A stretch of 64,000 nt of DNA from Mesorhizobium carmichaelinearum (GTDB lineage Bacteria; Pseudomonadota; Alphaproteobacteria; Rhizobiales; Rhizobiaceae), in assembly GCF_900199455.1 (NCBI RefSeq), contig NZ_FZQR01000004.1:310001-374000 (forward strand), in the 5' to 3' direction. The first letter of the stretch is position 1; every line of letters begins with the position of its first letter. The notes beneath the pieces are model-generated. The model saw only the letters and a program-made list of their open reading frames with translations. It did not search any database and had not been told where the DNA came from. Shown piece after piece: positions 1 to 7,314 of this stretch. The translations under genes and the position numbers were made by a program.

Positions 1-1125
1 ATCAACACCGTCGAACTCGAAGCGCTGGTCGACGATATCGTCGACGAGATGGTTGGCCTCGGTCCGCTCGAGCCATTGCTCAAGGATCCCGACATCAACG
101 ACATCCTGATCAACGGCCACCAGAACTGCTTCATCGAAAAGAAAGGCAAGCTGCAGCAGGTCCATATCCCGTTCAAGGACGAGGCGCATCTGCTTAGAAT
201 CATTAACAAGATCGTCGCCGCGGTCGGCCGCCGCGTCGACGAATCGCAGCCGATGGTCGACGCGCGCATGCTGGATGGCTCACGCTTCAACGCCGCCATC
301 CGCCCGGTTGGCGTCGACGGGCCGCTGGTGTCGATCCGCAAATTCTCCAAGAACAAGCTTGGCCTGCACAAGCTGGTCGAATTCGGCGCCATCACCCAGA
401 ACATGGCCGAAGTGCTGGCGGCGGCGGTGCACGCCCGCAAGACGACGATCATCTCGGGCGGCACCGGCACCGGCAAGACGACGATGCTCAACGCGCTGTC
501 GGCCTTCATTCCCGAAGACGAGCGGCTGATCACCATCGAGGACGCGGCCGAACTTCAGCTGCAGCAGCCGCATGTCGCGCGCATGGAGACGCGCCCCGCC
601 AACATTGAGGGCCATGGCGAGTTGAAGCAGCGCGATCTCGTCAAGAACGCGCTGCGCATGCGCCCCGACCGCGTCATCCTCGGCGAGTGCCGCGGCGAGG
701 AGGCTTTCGACATGCTGCAGGCGATGAACACCGGCCATGAGGGGTCGATGGCGACCATCCACGCCAACACGCCGCGCGACGCCATCTCGCGCCTCGAACA
801 GATGCTGGGCATGACCGGCATGCCGATGACGGTGCAATCGATCCGCAGCCAGATCGCCAGCGCCATCGATATCATCGTCCAGCTGACCCGGCTTTCCGAC
901 GGCAAGCGCAAGGTGACAAGCGTCGCCGAGGTGACCGGCATGGAAGGCGACGTCATCCAGACGCAGGAGATCTTCCGCTTCGTGCGCACCGGCATGGATG
1001 CCGACGGTGGCATTCTCGGCCATTTCGAGGCGACCGGCATCCGGCCGCGCTTCCTTGAGGATATGCGCGCCATGGGCATCGAGTTTCCCGGACGCTATTT
1101 CGAACCCGGCCGGCCGCAGGAGTAA
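1..1125 (+). CDS. cpaF: CpaF/TadA-type secretion ATPase (5' end outside window)
   Basis: This is the hexameric ATPase that powers assembly of Tad/Flp pili at the cytoplasmic face of the inner membrane. The frame is open from base 1 (reading [12 protein letters not shown]), so the gene begins upstream; the ATG at 49 is internal. The Walker A motif GGTGTGKTT lies near bases 457-483, followed by the acidic Walker B region ([18 protein letters not shown]) and the His-rich [12 protein letters not shown] segment typical of type II/IV secretion ATPases. It is followed after 5 bases by tadB and then tadC, the usual Tad order. The family identification is firm; the N-terminal domain cannot be judged because it is missing from the window. 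Confidence 0.95.
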   Translation: MNTVELEALVDDIVDEMVGLGPLEPLLKDPDINDILINGHQNCFIEKKGKLQQVHIPFKDEAHLLRIINKIVAAVGRRVDESQPMVDARMLDGSRFNAAIRPVGVDGPLVSIRKFSKNKLGLHKLVEFGAITQNMAEVLAAAVHARKTTIISGGTGTGKTTMLNALSAFIPEDERLITIEDAAELQLQQPHVARMETRPANIEGHGELKQRDLVKNALRMRPDRVILGECRGEEAFDMLQAMNTGHEGSMATIHANTPRDAISRLEQMLGMTGMPMTVQSIRSQIASAIDIIVQLTRLSDGKRKVTSVAEVTGMEGDVIQTQEIFRFVRTGMDADGGILGHFEATGIRPRFLEDMRAMGIEFPGRYFEPGRPQE

Positions 1126-1130
1126 GCCAG

Positions 1131-2096
1131 GTGTTCGACGGGCTGAGCGCAATCTATGTCGTCTATGCCGGAGCAGCGCTCACCGGCATCATGATCGCCG
1201 AGGCCTGTTATCTCCTCTATGCCGGCCGCAGCGACAAGCGCACCGCCATCAACCGGCGCATGAAGCTGCAGGAAAACAAGATCAGCCAGGAGCAGGTGCT
1301 GATCCAGCTGCGCAAGGAGCGCGGCCTCGACGCCGGCACCTCGCTGCTCTCGCCGGATCGGTTCCGCGCGCTGCGCACACAGTCGGGCATGATCATGCCG
1401 CTGTCGAAATTCCTGATGATCACTTCGGGCGTGGCGATGGCCATGAGCCTGGTCGCGGTCTGGTACGGGTTGCCGCTGCTGATGGGGCTTCTCCTGTTCG
1501 TCGTGCTGCTGCCGTTGGTGCCGGTGATGGTGATGCGCTTCAAGCGCAAGCGCCGGCTCAAGCGCTTCGGCATGCAGTTGCCCGAGGCCCTGGAACTGAT
1601 CACGCGCGGCCTCAAGGCCGGTCACCCTGTGCCGGTGGCCGTCGCCATGGTGTCGCGCGAGATGCCCGATCCGATCGGCACAGAGTTCGGCGTCATCGCC
1701 GATGAGGTGACCTATGGTTCCGATCTGGTCTCGGCATTGAATTCGCTGTTCGACAGGGTCGGCCATGAGGATCTGCCGCTGTTCATCACCGCCGTCTCGA
1801 TCCAGTCCAGTTCGGGCGGCAATCTGCGCGAGATCCTCGATGGCCTGGCGTTGACGATCCGCGAGCGCGGCAAGTTGCGCCGCAAGGTGCGCGCCATCTC
1901 GACCGAAGGCCGCATGTCAGCCTACATCCTGACGGCGATACCGGCGCTTTTGTTTGCCGCCATCATGGCGCTGATGCCGGGCTTCTACCGCGATGTCTGG
2001 GGCGAGCCGAAAACCTGGTACCTGATCGGCGGGTCGGTCGCCTGGCTGATGCTGGGCAATCTGATGATGTTCAAAATGTCGAATTTCAGGTTCTGA
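1131..2096 (+). CDS. tadB: Tad pilus inner-membrane platform protein TadB
   Basis: The 321-residue polytopic membrane protein is one half of the inner-membrane platform on which Tad/Flp pili assemble. There is one N-terminal membrane segment (about residues 10-28), a pair of segments around 95-135, a cytoplasmic T2SSF-type domain (about 150-280, including ALELITRGLKAGHPVPVAV), and two C-terminal segments ending near the last residue. It starts 5 bases after cpaF and is followed one base later by tadC, so the three are co-transcribed. Length and topology are normal for TadB; TadB rather than TadC is assigned from gene order. Confidence 0.92.
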   Translation: MFDGLSAIYVVYAGAALTGIMIAEACYLLYAGRSDKRTAINRRMKLQENKISQEQVLIQLRKERGLDAGTSLLSPDRFRALRTQSGMIMPLSKFLMITSGVAMAMSLVAVWYGLPLLMGLLLFVVLLPLVPVMVMRFKRKRRLKRFGMQLPEALELITRGLKAGHPVPVAVAMVSREMPDPIGTEFGVIADEVTYGSDLVSALNSLFDRVGHEDLPLFITAVSIQSSSGGNLREILDGLALTIRERGKLRRKVRAISTEGRMSAYILTAIPALLFAAIMALMPGFYRDVWGEPKTWYLIGGSVAWLMLGNLMMFKMSNFRF

Positions 2097-2097
2097 C

Positions 2098-3069
2098 ATG
2101 CAGGGCTTTATCGAGTTCCTCGCCTCGCTTGCACCGACCTCCTTGATACCGGTGGCCATCCTGCTTTTGGCCCTGGGCAGTGTCGCGGTTGCCTGGCCGA
2201 TGGTCATGGCTAAGGGCGACCGCAACGAGGTGAAGCGCCGGCTCAAGGTCGACCAAAGTGCCGTGACCGCGAAACCGGAGCCGCTGCAGAAGAAGAACAC
2301 CGGCGTCGTGCGCGAGAAGGCGGTGAAGCGGGCGCAGGAATTCTACGCCAAGAGCGATCCGGAAAATGTCGCCCGGTTGCGCATGAAGCTGATCCAGGCC
2401 GGCTATATGGAGCCGCGCGCCGTTGGCACCTTCTTCATCATCCGCTTCTCGGCGCTGATCGGCGCCGCGCTCGGCGCCTTTGTCCTCAACCAGTGGATGG
2501 CCAGCGCCGAAGCGACGATGGCCAGCCGCTGGGCGTTCGTCATCCTGTCGGGCGTGGCCGGCTATTTCCTGCCTGGCCTGGTGCTGACCCAGAAGGTGCG
2601 GGAGAAGATGCGCGAATACCGCAACGGCTTTCCCGACTTCATGGACCTGATGATCGTCTGCTCGGATGCCGGCATGAGCATGGAGTCCGGCATCGAGCGC
2701 GTCTCGAAGGAGCTTGCCAAGACCTATCCGGCACTCAGCCAGAACCTGCAGCTGGTGTCGCTGGAACTGCGGGCCGGGCGCAGCCTCGACGATGCGCTGA
2801 AGGCGCTCGCCGAGCGCCTCAGCCTGGACGAGGTCCGTTCCTTTGCCACGCTGCTGCAGCAATCGAAGGAACTCGGCACCAGCCTGTCGGGCGCGCTGCG
2901 CGTCTTCTCCGACGAAATGCGCCACAAGCGCATGTCGCTGGCCGAGGAGAAGGCGCATGCCTTGCCGGCCAAGATGTCGATACCGGTGACGGTGTGCATC
3001 CTGCCGGTGGTGCTGATGATCGCGGTCATCCCGATCATCGTCAAAATGACGAACGGCCAATTTCACTGA
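2098..3069 (+). CDS. tadC: Tad pilus inner-membrane platform protein TadC
   Basis: The 323-residue partner of TadB in the pilus platform has an N-terminal membrane anchor (about residues 12-35), a charged cytoplasmic stretch, a central pair of membrane segments (about 115-165), a T2SSF domain (about 180-300; PDFMDLMIVCSDAGMSMESG is characteristic) and a C-terminal segment. The stop codon is followed within about 30 bases by RHS-type sequence instead of a further pilus gene, so the operon is interrupted here; a tadD-like gene resumes at 5390. Family assignment is strong. Confidence 0.92.
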   Translation: MQGFIEFLASLAPTSLIPVAILLLALGSVAVAWPMVMAKGDRNEVKRRLKVDQSAVTAKPEPLQKKNTGVVREKAVKRAQEFYAKSDPENVARLRMKLIQAGYMEPRAVGTFFIIRFSALIGAALGAFVLNQWMASAEATMASRWAFVILSGVAGYFLPGLVLTQKVREKMREYRNGFPDFMDLMIVCSDAGMSMESGIERVSKELAKTYPALSQNLQLVSLELRAGRSLDDALKALAERLSLDEVRSFATLLQQSKELGTSLSGALRVFSDEMRHKRMSLAEEKAHALPAKMSIPVTVCILPVVLMIAVIPIIVKMTNGQFH

Positions 3070-3097
3070 TGTTCAGCCGCAGGGCATCGAAGAGTGA

Positions 3098-3325
3098 TTA
3101 AAGTGCACTGTCACCGTAATTCGCAACACAACATCACGCGAGTACTACGGCGAGGGCGAGTTTGTACACGCGTCACCGTCTCAAACATATTACTATGGGC
3201 CGGATCAGATTGGCTCGGTTCGGCGCGTTTTTGCCAGCACCAGCAACGCACCGGCCTATAGCTATGATCCTTACGGCAATCCACTTCAGGCCACCGCCTC
3301 GCTTACCGACTTTGGCTACGCGGGC
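3098..3325 (+). pseudogene. RHS core fragment without a start codon
   Basis: The frame in phase with the ATG at 3326 is open back to a stop at 3095-3097 and encodes typical RHS/YD-repeat sequence: YYYGPDQIGSVRRVF, then AYSYDPYGNPLQATASLTDF. No ATG, GTG or TTG precedes the RHS sequence in this frame, so it cannot be translated independently. I read it as the stump of a large RHS protein whose 5' part was lost, or an orphan tip moved here by recombination just after tadC. It belongs with the 3326-3871 coding region. Confidence 0.75.
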
Positions 3326-3871
3326 ATGCTGAATAATGCTGATAGTGGTCTCTACCTGACGAATTATCGCGCTTACGATCCTAGTCTGGGGCGCTGGCTA
3401 TCTCGCGACCCAATCGGGGAAATTAGCGATCCGGCAGGCAACCTTTACGCTTATGTAGAAGGGAACGTTGTCAATTTATCCGATGTGCTAGGCCTAGCAT
3501 GCACACCTGGAGGGTTGAGCTTTTCGAGCAAGATTGAAAGGCAAATGCGAACAAGGGGATGGACACCGGACCAAATTGATGATGCGGTTCGAAATGGAGA
3601 CCGGATCGACGCAATCGACAGAGCGACCGGCGACCCCGCCACTCGATATATAGATCCTTCAACAGGTCAATCGGTCGTCGTAAACAATAGGACAGGTGAA
3701 ATTAAGCAGGTTGGGGGCCCGGGGTTCAAATTTGGCCCGGAGAGTGGCGACGTTCCGGGCGCGAGCGTAAGGCCGCCGCCGTTCCAAGGGCCTGTACAGC
3801 CCGAAGTCCCACTAGAGCCTGAGATGCCGCCAAACTTACTTGAGGATCCACTCATAATTCTTGATTTTTGA
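3326..3871 (+). CDS. Orphan RHS tip with colicin-E5-like ribonuclease domain
   Basis: The 181-residue reading frame starts inside an RHS-associated core (residues 1-58; LTNYRAYDPSLGRWLSRDPI and NLYAYVEGNVVN are hallmarks) and ends in a variable toxin-like region. Residues about 66-133 resemble the colicin E5 tRNA-anticodon nuclease family: KIERQMRTRGWT (Lys69, Arg77, Trp79) and SVVVNNRTGEIKQV correspond to that family's conserved lysine/arginine and the VVVN-D-RTGEVVQV strand. E5 enzymes cut tRNAs for Tyr, His, Asn and Asp in the anticodon. A proline-rich tail (about 145-181) is unusual. Base composition is AT-richer than the neighbours, suggesting transfer. Toxin identity is by eye; whether ATG 3326 is a real start is unclear. 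Confidence 0.6.
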   Translation: MLNNADSGLYLTNYRAYDPSLGRWLSRDPIGEISDPAGNLYAYVEGNVVNLSDVLGLACTPGGLSFSSKIERQMRTRGWTPDQIDDAVRNGDRIDAIDRATGDPATRYIDPSTGQSVVVNNRTGEIKQVGGPGFKFGPESGDVPGASVRPPPFQGPVQPEVPLEPEMPPNLLEDPLIILDF

Positions 3872-3874
3872 AAA

Positions 3875-4228
3875 ATGGATAAGAAAATGCAGTGGGAAAA
3901 AATCCTGCCAAAACCTCTCGTAAAGAAAGCATATAGATCTAGGTCGGAACTTGCTTGGCCTAAGGAGGATGCGCTCAGTGTGATTAATATTCTGCAGGAA
4001 TCTGGATACTTAATAATTGGAGTGGACATCTGGCTGGCGACAGAGAACGGCCCAACGATACCAACCCCATTTGTCTATGACTGGGACTTATCTGCGCAAG
4101 AATCGGATAACAGTCAGAATTCGACTGCAGAAGAGTTTATTGCCTCCTTTCAATGGGATCCAAGTGACACCTCACACGGAGGCCGGCCCCCTTACTTCAA
4201 CATTTTAGCGCAGCTGAAACAATCCTGA
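3875..4228 (+). CDS. Probable immunity protein for the RHS toxin (Imm40-like)
   Basis: The 117-residue acidic protein starts 3 bases after the toxin stop. The pattern SRSELAWPKEDALSVINILQ, then GYLIIGVDIWL, a short charged loop and a tryptophan (YDWDLS) resembles the polymorphic-toxin immunity family I remember as Imm40. No signal peptide or membrane segment is evident, as expected for a cytoplasmic antidote to an RNase. Immediate adjacency to an RHS C-terminus supports the role independently of family recall. Low GC matches the toxin and not the Tad genes. A 6-bp-arm inverted repeat (4229-4244) follows but lacks a T tract. Confidence 0.55.
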   Translation: MDKKMQWEKILPKPLVKKAYRSRSELAWPKEDALSVINILQESGYLIIGVDIWLATENGPTIPTPFVYDWDLSAQESDNSQNSTAEEFIASFQWDPSDTSHGGRPPYFNILAQLKQS

Positions 4229-4399
4229 GCAGTTGACGAACTGCATTCCGTGACGAAAGGAACAGCGAACGCTGGATAAAGCGGTTCAGGTAGCTGCACA
4301 TCGGCATCTGCAAAATCGGCAAATGATCATCGACAAACGCCGGGCAGGGGCTGACAACCATCATCCTGCCAGAACGCGGCCCTGCGCCATGAGAACCCC

Positions 4400-5233
4400 A
4401 TGCGAATAGTGTTGTGTGCCGCCTCCCTCATTCTCGCCGCCGCCAGCCTGTGGCCCGCCCAGGCCGCGGCAGACGATTGCGGCGATGCTGCCGCGCTGTT
4501 GCGGCAGGCCTATCCCAAGGTTCAGAAAGGCGCCGACGGCGACTCCTTTACGCTCGAACCCCATACCAGCATTGCGCTCGCGGATCCGCAGGACCTTATG
4601 CCCGGCTTGGTCTGCAAGGTCTGGCCTGCCCATGACGATCTGCTGCTGGTCGCGGTGCCGCTGATCGACAGCGCCCGGTCCAGCGACGACGAGCATTTTG
4701 GCGATATCGAGCTTCTGGTCGTCGACAGGAAGACCCTGCAGGTACGCCAGCGCCTTATGCAGCCGAGGCTGATGAACGACGATGCCGTCGCCATCCGCGG
4801 CATCGAATTCGATTCCGGCCGCTATGGGCTGGCGCCCGGTGTCACCGCCTTCGGCCTGCGCATCGACATGGCCAACCATTCGCAGCCCAATCCCTTCAGC
4901 GAAACCGACCTGCGGCTCTACGCCATCGCCGGCGATGCGCTGCACGTGGTGCTCGACGGCCTCGTTGTGGCCAGCAATGGCGGCGAAAGCGACACCAATT
5001 GTGCGGGATCCTTTCATTCGAGCCAGGTCAGCCTGGCTATGAGCCCGACGGTCCATCGCGGCTACCACGACATGATCGTGGTCGAGCGGAGGGATACCGG
5101 CACGTCATCTCCCGACAAGAATGGCGAGTGCCAGTCCCATCCCGGCAAGCCTGTGAGCCAGACGTACCGGCTGCGCTATGACGGCAGCCGCTATCCGGTT
5201 CCGGTCGCGCTCAAGGTCCTGGACACGCCGTGA
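4400..5233 (+). CDS. Secreted protein of unknown function
   Basis: The 277-residue protein has a clear Sec signal peptide (hydrophobic VLCAASLILAAASLWPAQA, cleavage probably before AADD). The mature part has several cysteines (Cys27, one near residue 71, and others towards the C-terminus) that could form periplasmic disulfides, and no membrane segment. I do not recognise the family. GC content and codon use are back to the genomic norm, so it probably belongs to the ancestral Tad neighbourhood or flanks it. Expression could be from its own promoter in the 170-base gap after the immunity gene; nothing recognisable is seen there. Confidence 0.7.
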   Translation: MRIVLCAASLILAAASLWPAQAAADDCGDAAALLRQAYPKVQKGADGDSFTLEPHTSIALADPQDLMPGLVCKVWPAHDDLLLVAVPLIDSARSSDDEHFGDIELLVVDRKTLQVRQRLMQPRLMNDDAVAIRGIEFDSGRYGLAPGVTAFGLRIDMANHSQPNPFSETDLRLYAIAGDALHVVLDGLVVASNGGESDTNCAGSFHSSQVSLAMSPTVHRGYHDMIVVERRDTGTSSPDKNGECQSHPGKPVSQTYRLRYDGSRYPVPVALKVLDTP

Positions 5234-5389
5234 GAGCGCGGTTCGCGTCTGCTTGAGGTGCGGCCCCGTGGTTAATGGCCGGTATTCCTGAAACCAAATC
5301 TTGGATGCATTTCGGCACCGAAGCTTAACCGCTGTGCTGTAGTGTCTTTCCTGAAGAACGACCCGGCAAATCGGGCGACGGGGCAGGGC

Positions 5390-5863
5390 ATGCGTCAGAT
5401 AAAATTTGCGGCGGCGGCCACGATGGCGGCCGTCCTGATGATCACCGGGTGCACGACGAACAACAACGTCGACACGACCAAGACCACGGCCATTCAGCCG
5501 GCCGCCAAGGATGTCGACACATCCGATCTGGCGCAAGGCAAGGCGCAGTTTCGCGACGCCAATTATGGTCTCGCCGAACAGCATTTCCGCAAGGCCGTCG
5601 AGTTGAAGGCCGACAATGCCGAGGCCTGGATGGGGCTCGCCGCCTCCTATGACGAGCTCGGCCGCTTCGACTTTGCCGACCGTGCCTACGGCCAGCTCTT
5701 GAAGGTCGCCGGCCGCAAGCCGCAGATCGTCAACAATATGGGCTATTCGCAACTGTTGCGCGGCAACAAGAAGAAGGCCAGGGCGCTGCTGCTCGAGGCG
5801 AAGGCCGGGATGGCCGACCCCACGGTCGTCAACGCCAATCTCGCACTGCTGAACAAGGGCTGA
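5390..5863 (+). CDS. tadD: TadD-like TPR lipoprotein
   Basis: The chosen ATG (MRQIKFAAAATM) is preceded by GGGGCAGGG and gives a standard lipoprotein signal with lipobox ITGC; an in-frame start at 5342 would add 16 residues ahead of the signal and is unlikely. The 157-residue product has tetratricopeptide repeats over about residues 45-150 (YGLAEQHFRKAVELKADNAEAW, PQIVNNMGYSQLLRGN). TadD-type TPR lipoproteins are assembly or stability factors for the Tad secretin. It is separated from tadB and tadC by the RHS cassette and one secreted protein. The exact pilus role is inferred from context. Confidence 0.75.
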   Translation: MRQIKFAAAATMAAVLMITGCTTNNNVDTTKTTAIQPAAKDVDTSDLAQGKAQFRDANYGLAEQHFRKAVELKADNAEAWMGLAASYDELGRFDFADRAYGQLLKVAGRKPQIVNNMGYSQLLRGNKKKARALLLEAKAGMADPTVVNANLALLNKG

Positions 5864-6037
5864 CGCGCGCTTGATCCTCGCGCCGGCTGAGGGCGCGGTT
5901 TCCAGACAGGCACTGTCGACGCTTTGTAAACCGTAACCGCAGCTTGGGTCGATAGATCAGCTGAAAACCATGTCCGAGGACAGCCGCTGACCTAGAATGC
6001 GGCGTAACCGCCGACGCTCGAGAGGCCTCCGCCCGAT

Positions 6038-7213
6038 ATGCTGGATTTCAGTTCGCTCCTGCTCGCGGCCGCGCTGTCGGGCACCTGCCTGGCCGTCACC
6101 ATGTTTGCCATCTGGCTCACTGCGCCGCGGGCGCGTTTCGTGCTGACGGTGGCGTGCGGCATCCTCGTGCTTGTCGCGCATGTGATCCTGTTCTGGCGCT
6201 ACACCAAGGGGCCTGATCCGCTGCTTTGCCAGATCGCGCTGGCGCTGCTCAGCCTGGGCTTCCTGATCCTCTGCATTTCGGCCATGCAGTATCTCGGCGT
6301 GCCGGACCACAGGCGTGCGATCCTGCCGACACTTGCCGCCATGGCGATCTGCGCGGCCGTGACCTTCCTCGGCCTTGACGGTGTCGGCTTCATCGTCACC
6401 TACGCGACGGTCACCGTGCTGCTGTCGACGATCGGAGCCATGTTCTGGGTCAATGGCAGTCACGATCGCCGGATCCTGCTGGTGGTTTCGTTCCTGAGCG
6501 GCACCTGTGCGGTGTCGTTTGCCCTGTGCGGCGCGGTTCTGATGGCCAAGGGGCAGTGGACGCTCGGGGCGGCGCCGGACAACTGGGCCGAACGCCTGAA
6601 TTCCGTCGTTGCGGTGGCCTGCATGACCGGCCTCGGCGCCTTGACGCTCTCGCTTCACCATCTGCAGGCGCAGATCGAACTGAAGGCCGAGACCATGACC
6701 GATCCATTGACCGGGCTGATGAACCGTCGCGGATTGATGTCACTCCATGGCGAGCGCCCCTTTGGTCCGTTCATGGCGGTCGTCATGTTCGACCTCGATC
6801 ATTTCAAGAGGACCAACGACGTCTACGGTCACCCGGTCGGAGACCAGGTCCTGTGCCGCTTCGCCGCCGTCATCCGGAAATATGCCAGAACCGGCGTCGA
6901 CGCCTTTCGCCTGGGCGGCGAGGAGTTCACCGTCGTCATGTCGCGGATGACGGAAGAGCGCGCCTATGATCTCGCCAGCAAGATCGGCGTTGCCTTCGGC
7001 ACCGAAGTCGTTGCCACCCCGCACGGTCCGTTGCGCAGCACGGTCAGCGGCGGCATCGGCTTTGGCAGCGCCGACGGCAGCAGCCTCGACGAGGTGCTGG
7101 CCGAAGCGGACACCGCGCTCTACGCCGCCAAGCGCGCCGGCCGCAATTGCGTCATCAGCCATAAAAGGATGGGCAAGGCCGAACCGGTCAAGCCGGCCTT
7201 GCGCTCAGCGTAG
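6038..7213 (+). CDS. Membrane-bound diguanylate cyclase (GGDEF)
   Basis: The 391-residue protein has six or seven N-terminal membrane segments (about residues 1-205) followed by a GGDEF domain (about 220-375). The active-site loop is RLGGEEF, preceded by DLDHFKRTNDVYGHPVGDQV, so GTP binding and cyclase activity are expected: 2 GTP to cyclic-di-GMP. The usual RxxD inhibitory site seven residues before the GG is not present in canonical spacing, so product inhibition may be weak. Location after the Tad genes is consistent with control of surface attachment, but this is inference. Its TAG stop lies at the edge of a dispersed repeat. Confidence 0.88.
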   Translation: MLDFSSLLLAAALSGTCLAVTMFAIWLTAPRARFVLTVACGILVLVAHVILFWRYTKGPDPLLCQIALALLSLGFLILCISAMQYLGVPDHRRAILPTLAAMAICAAVTFLGLDGVGFIVTYATVTVLLSTIGAMFWVNGSHDRRILLVVSFLSGTCAVSFALCGAVLMAKGQWTLGAAPDNWAERLNSVVAVACMTGLGALTLSLHHLQAQIELKAETMTDPLTGLMNRRGLMSLHGERPFGPFMAVVMFDLDHFKRTNDVYGHPVGDQVLCRFAAVIRKYARTGVDAFRLGGEEFTVVMSRMTEERAYDLASKIGVAFGTEVVATPHGPLRSTVSGGIGFGSADGSSLDEVLAEADTALYAAKRAGRNCVISHKRMGKAEPVKPALRSA

Positions 7214-7283
7214 AGCAATTCCAGGAAAAGTGTGAACGGTTTTCCGTCCGGAATTGCGTCAAAACAAAGAGTTAGAGCAGTTC
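7211..7283 (+). repeat. Dispersed intergenic repeat, copy 1 of 4
   Basis: The element begins at the cyclase stop codon (TAG then AGCAATTCCAGGAAAAG) and runs through CGGTTTTCCGTCCGGAATTGCG to an A-rich end. GCAATTCC at one end and GGAATTGC at the other form the outer stem. Three further copies occur at about 30598-30673 (inverted), 45936-45988 (inverted) and 61806-61856. Similar sequences are, to my recollection, abundant between genes in Rhizobium and Mesorhizobium. Confidence 0.85.
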
Positions 7284-7311
7284 GCCGTTTCCGTGAAACG
7301 GTGAGCTGCTC
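7275..7311. terminator. Hairpin between convergent cyclase and gcvP
   Basis: An imperfect inverted repeat of about 17-bp arms (GAGCAGTTCGCCGTTTC against GAAACGGTGAGCTGCTC, three-base loop) sits exactly between the convergent cyclase and gcvP genes. No long T tract follows on either strand, so it may terminate weakly or protect 3' ends. The last bases reach within four bases of the gcvP stop codon. Confidence 0.6.
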
Positions 7312-7314
7312 TGG

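Noticed and set aside
4229..4244. Inverted repeat GCAGTT/AACTGC after the immunity gene as a terminator.
   Set aside because: Only six base pairs and no following T tract; too weak to call.
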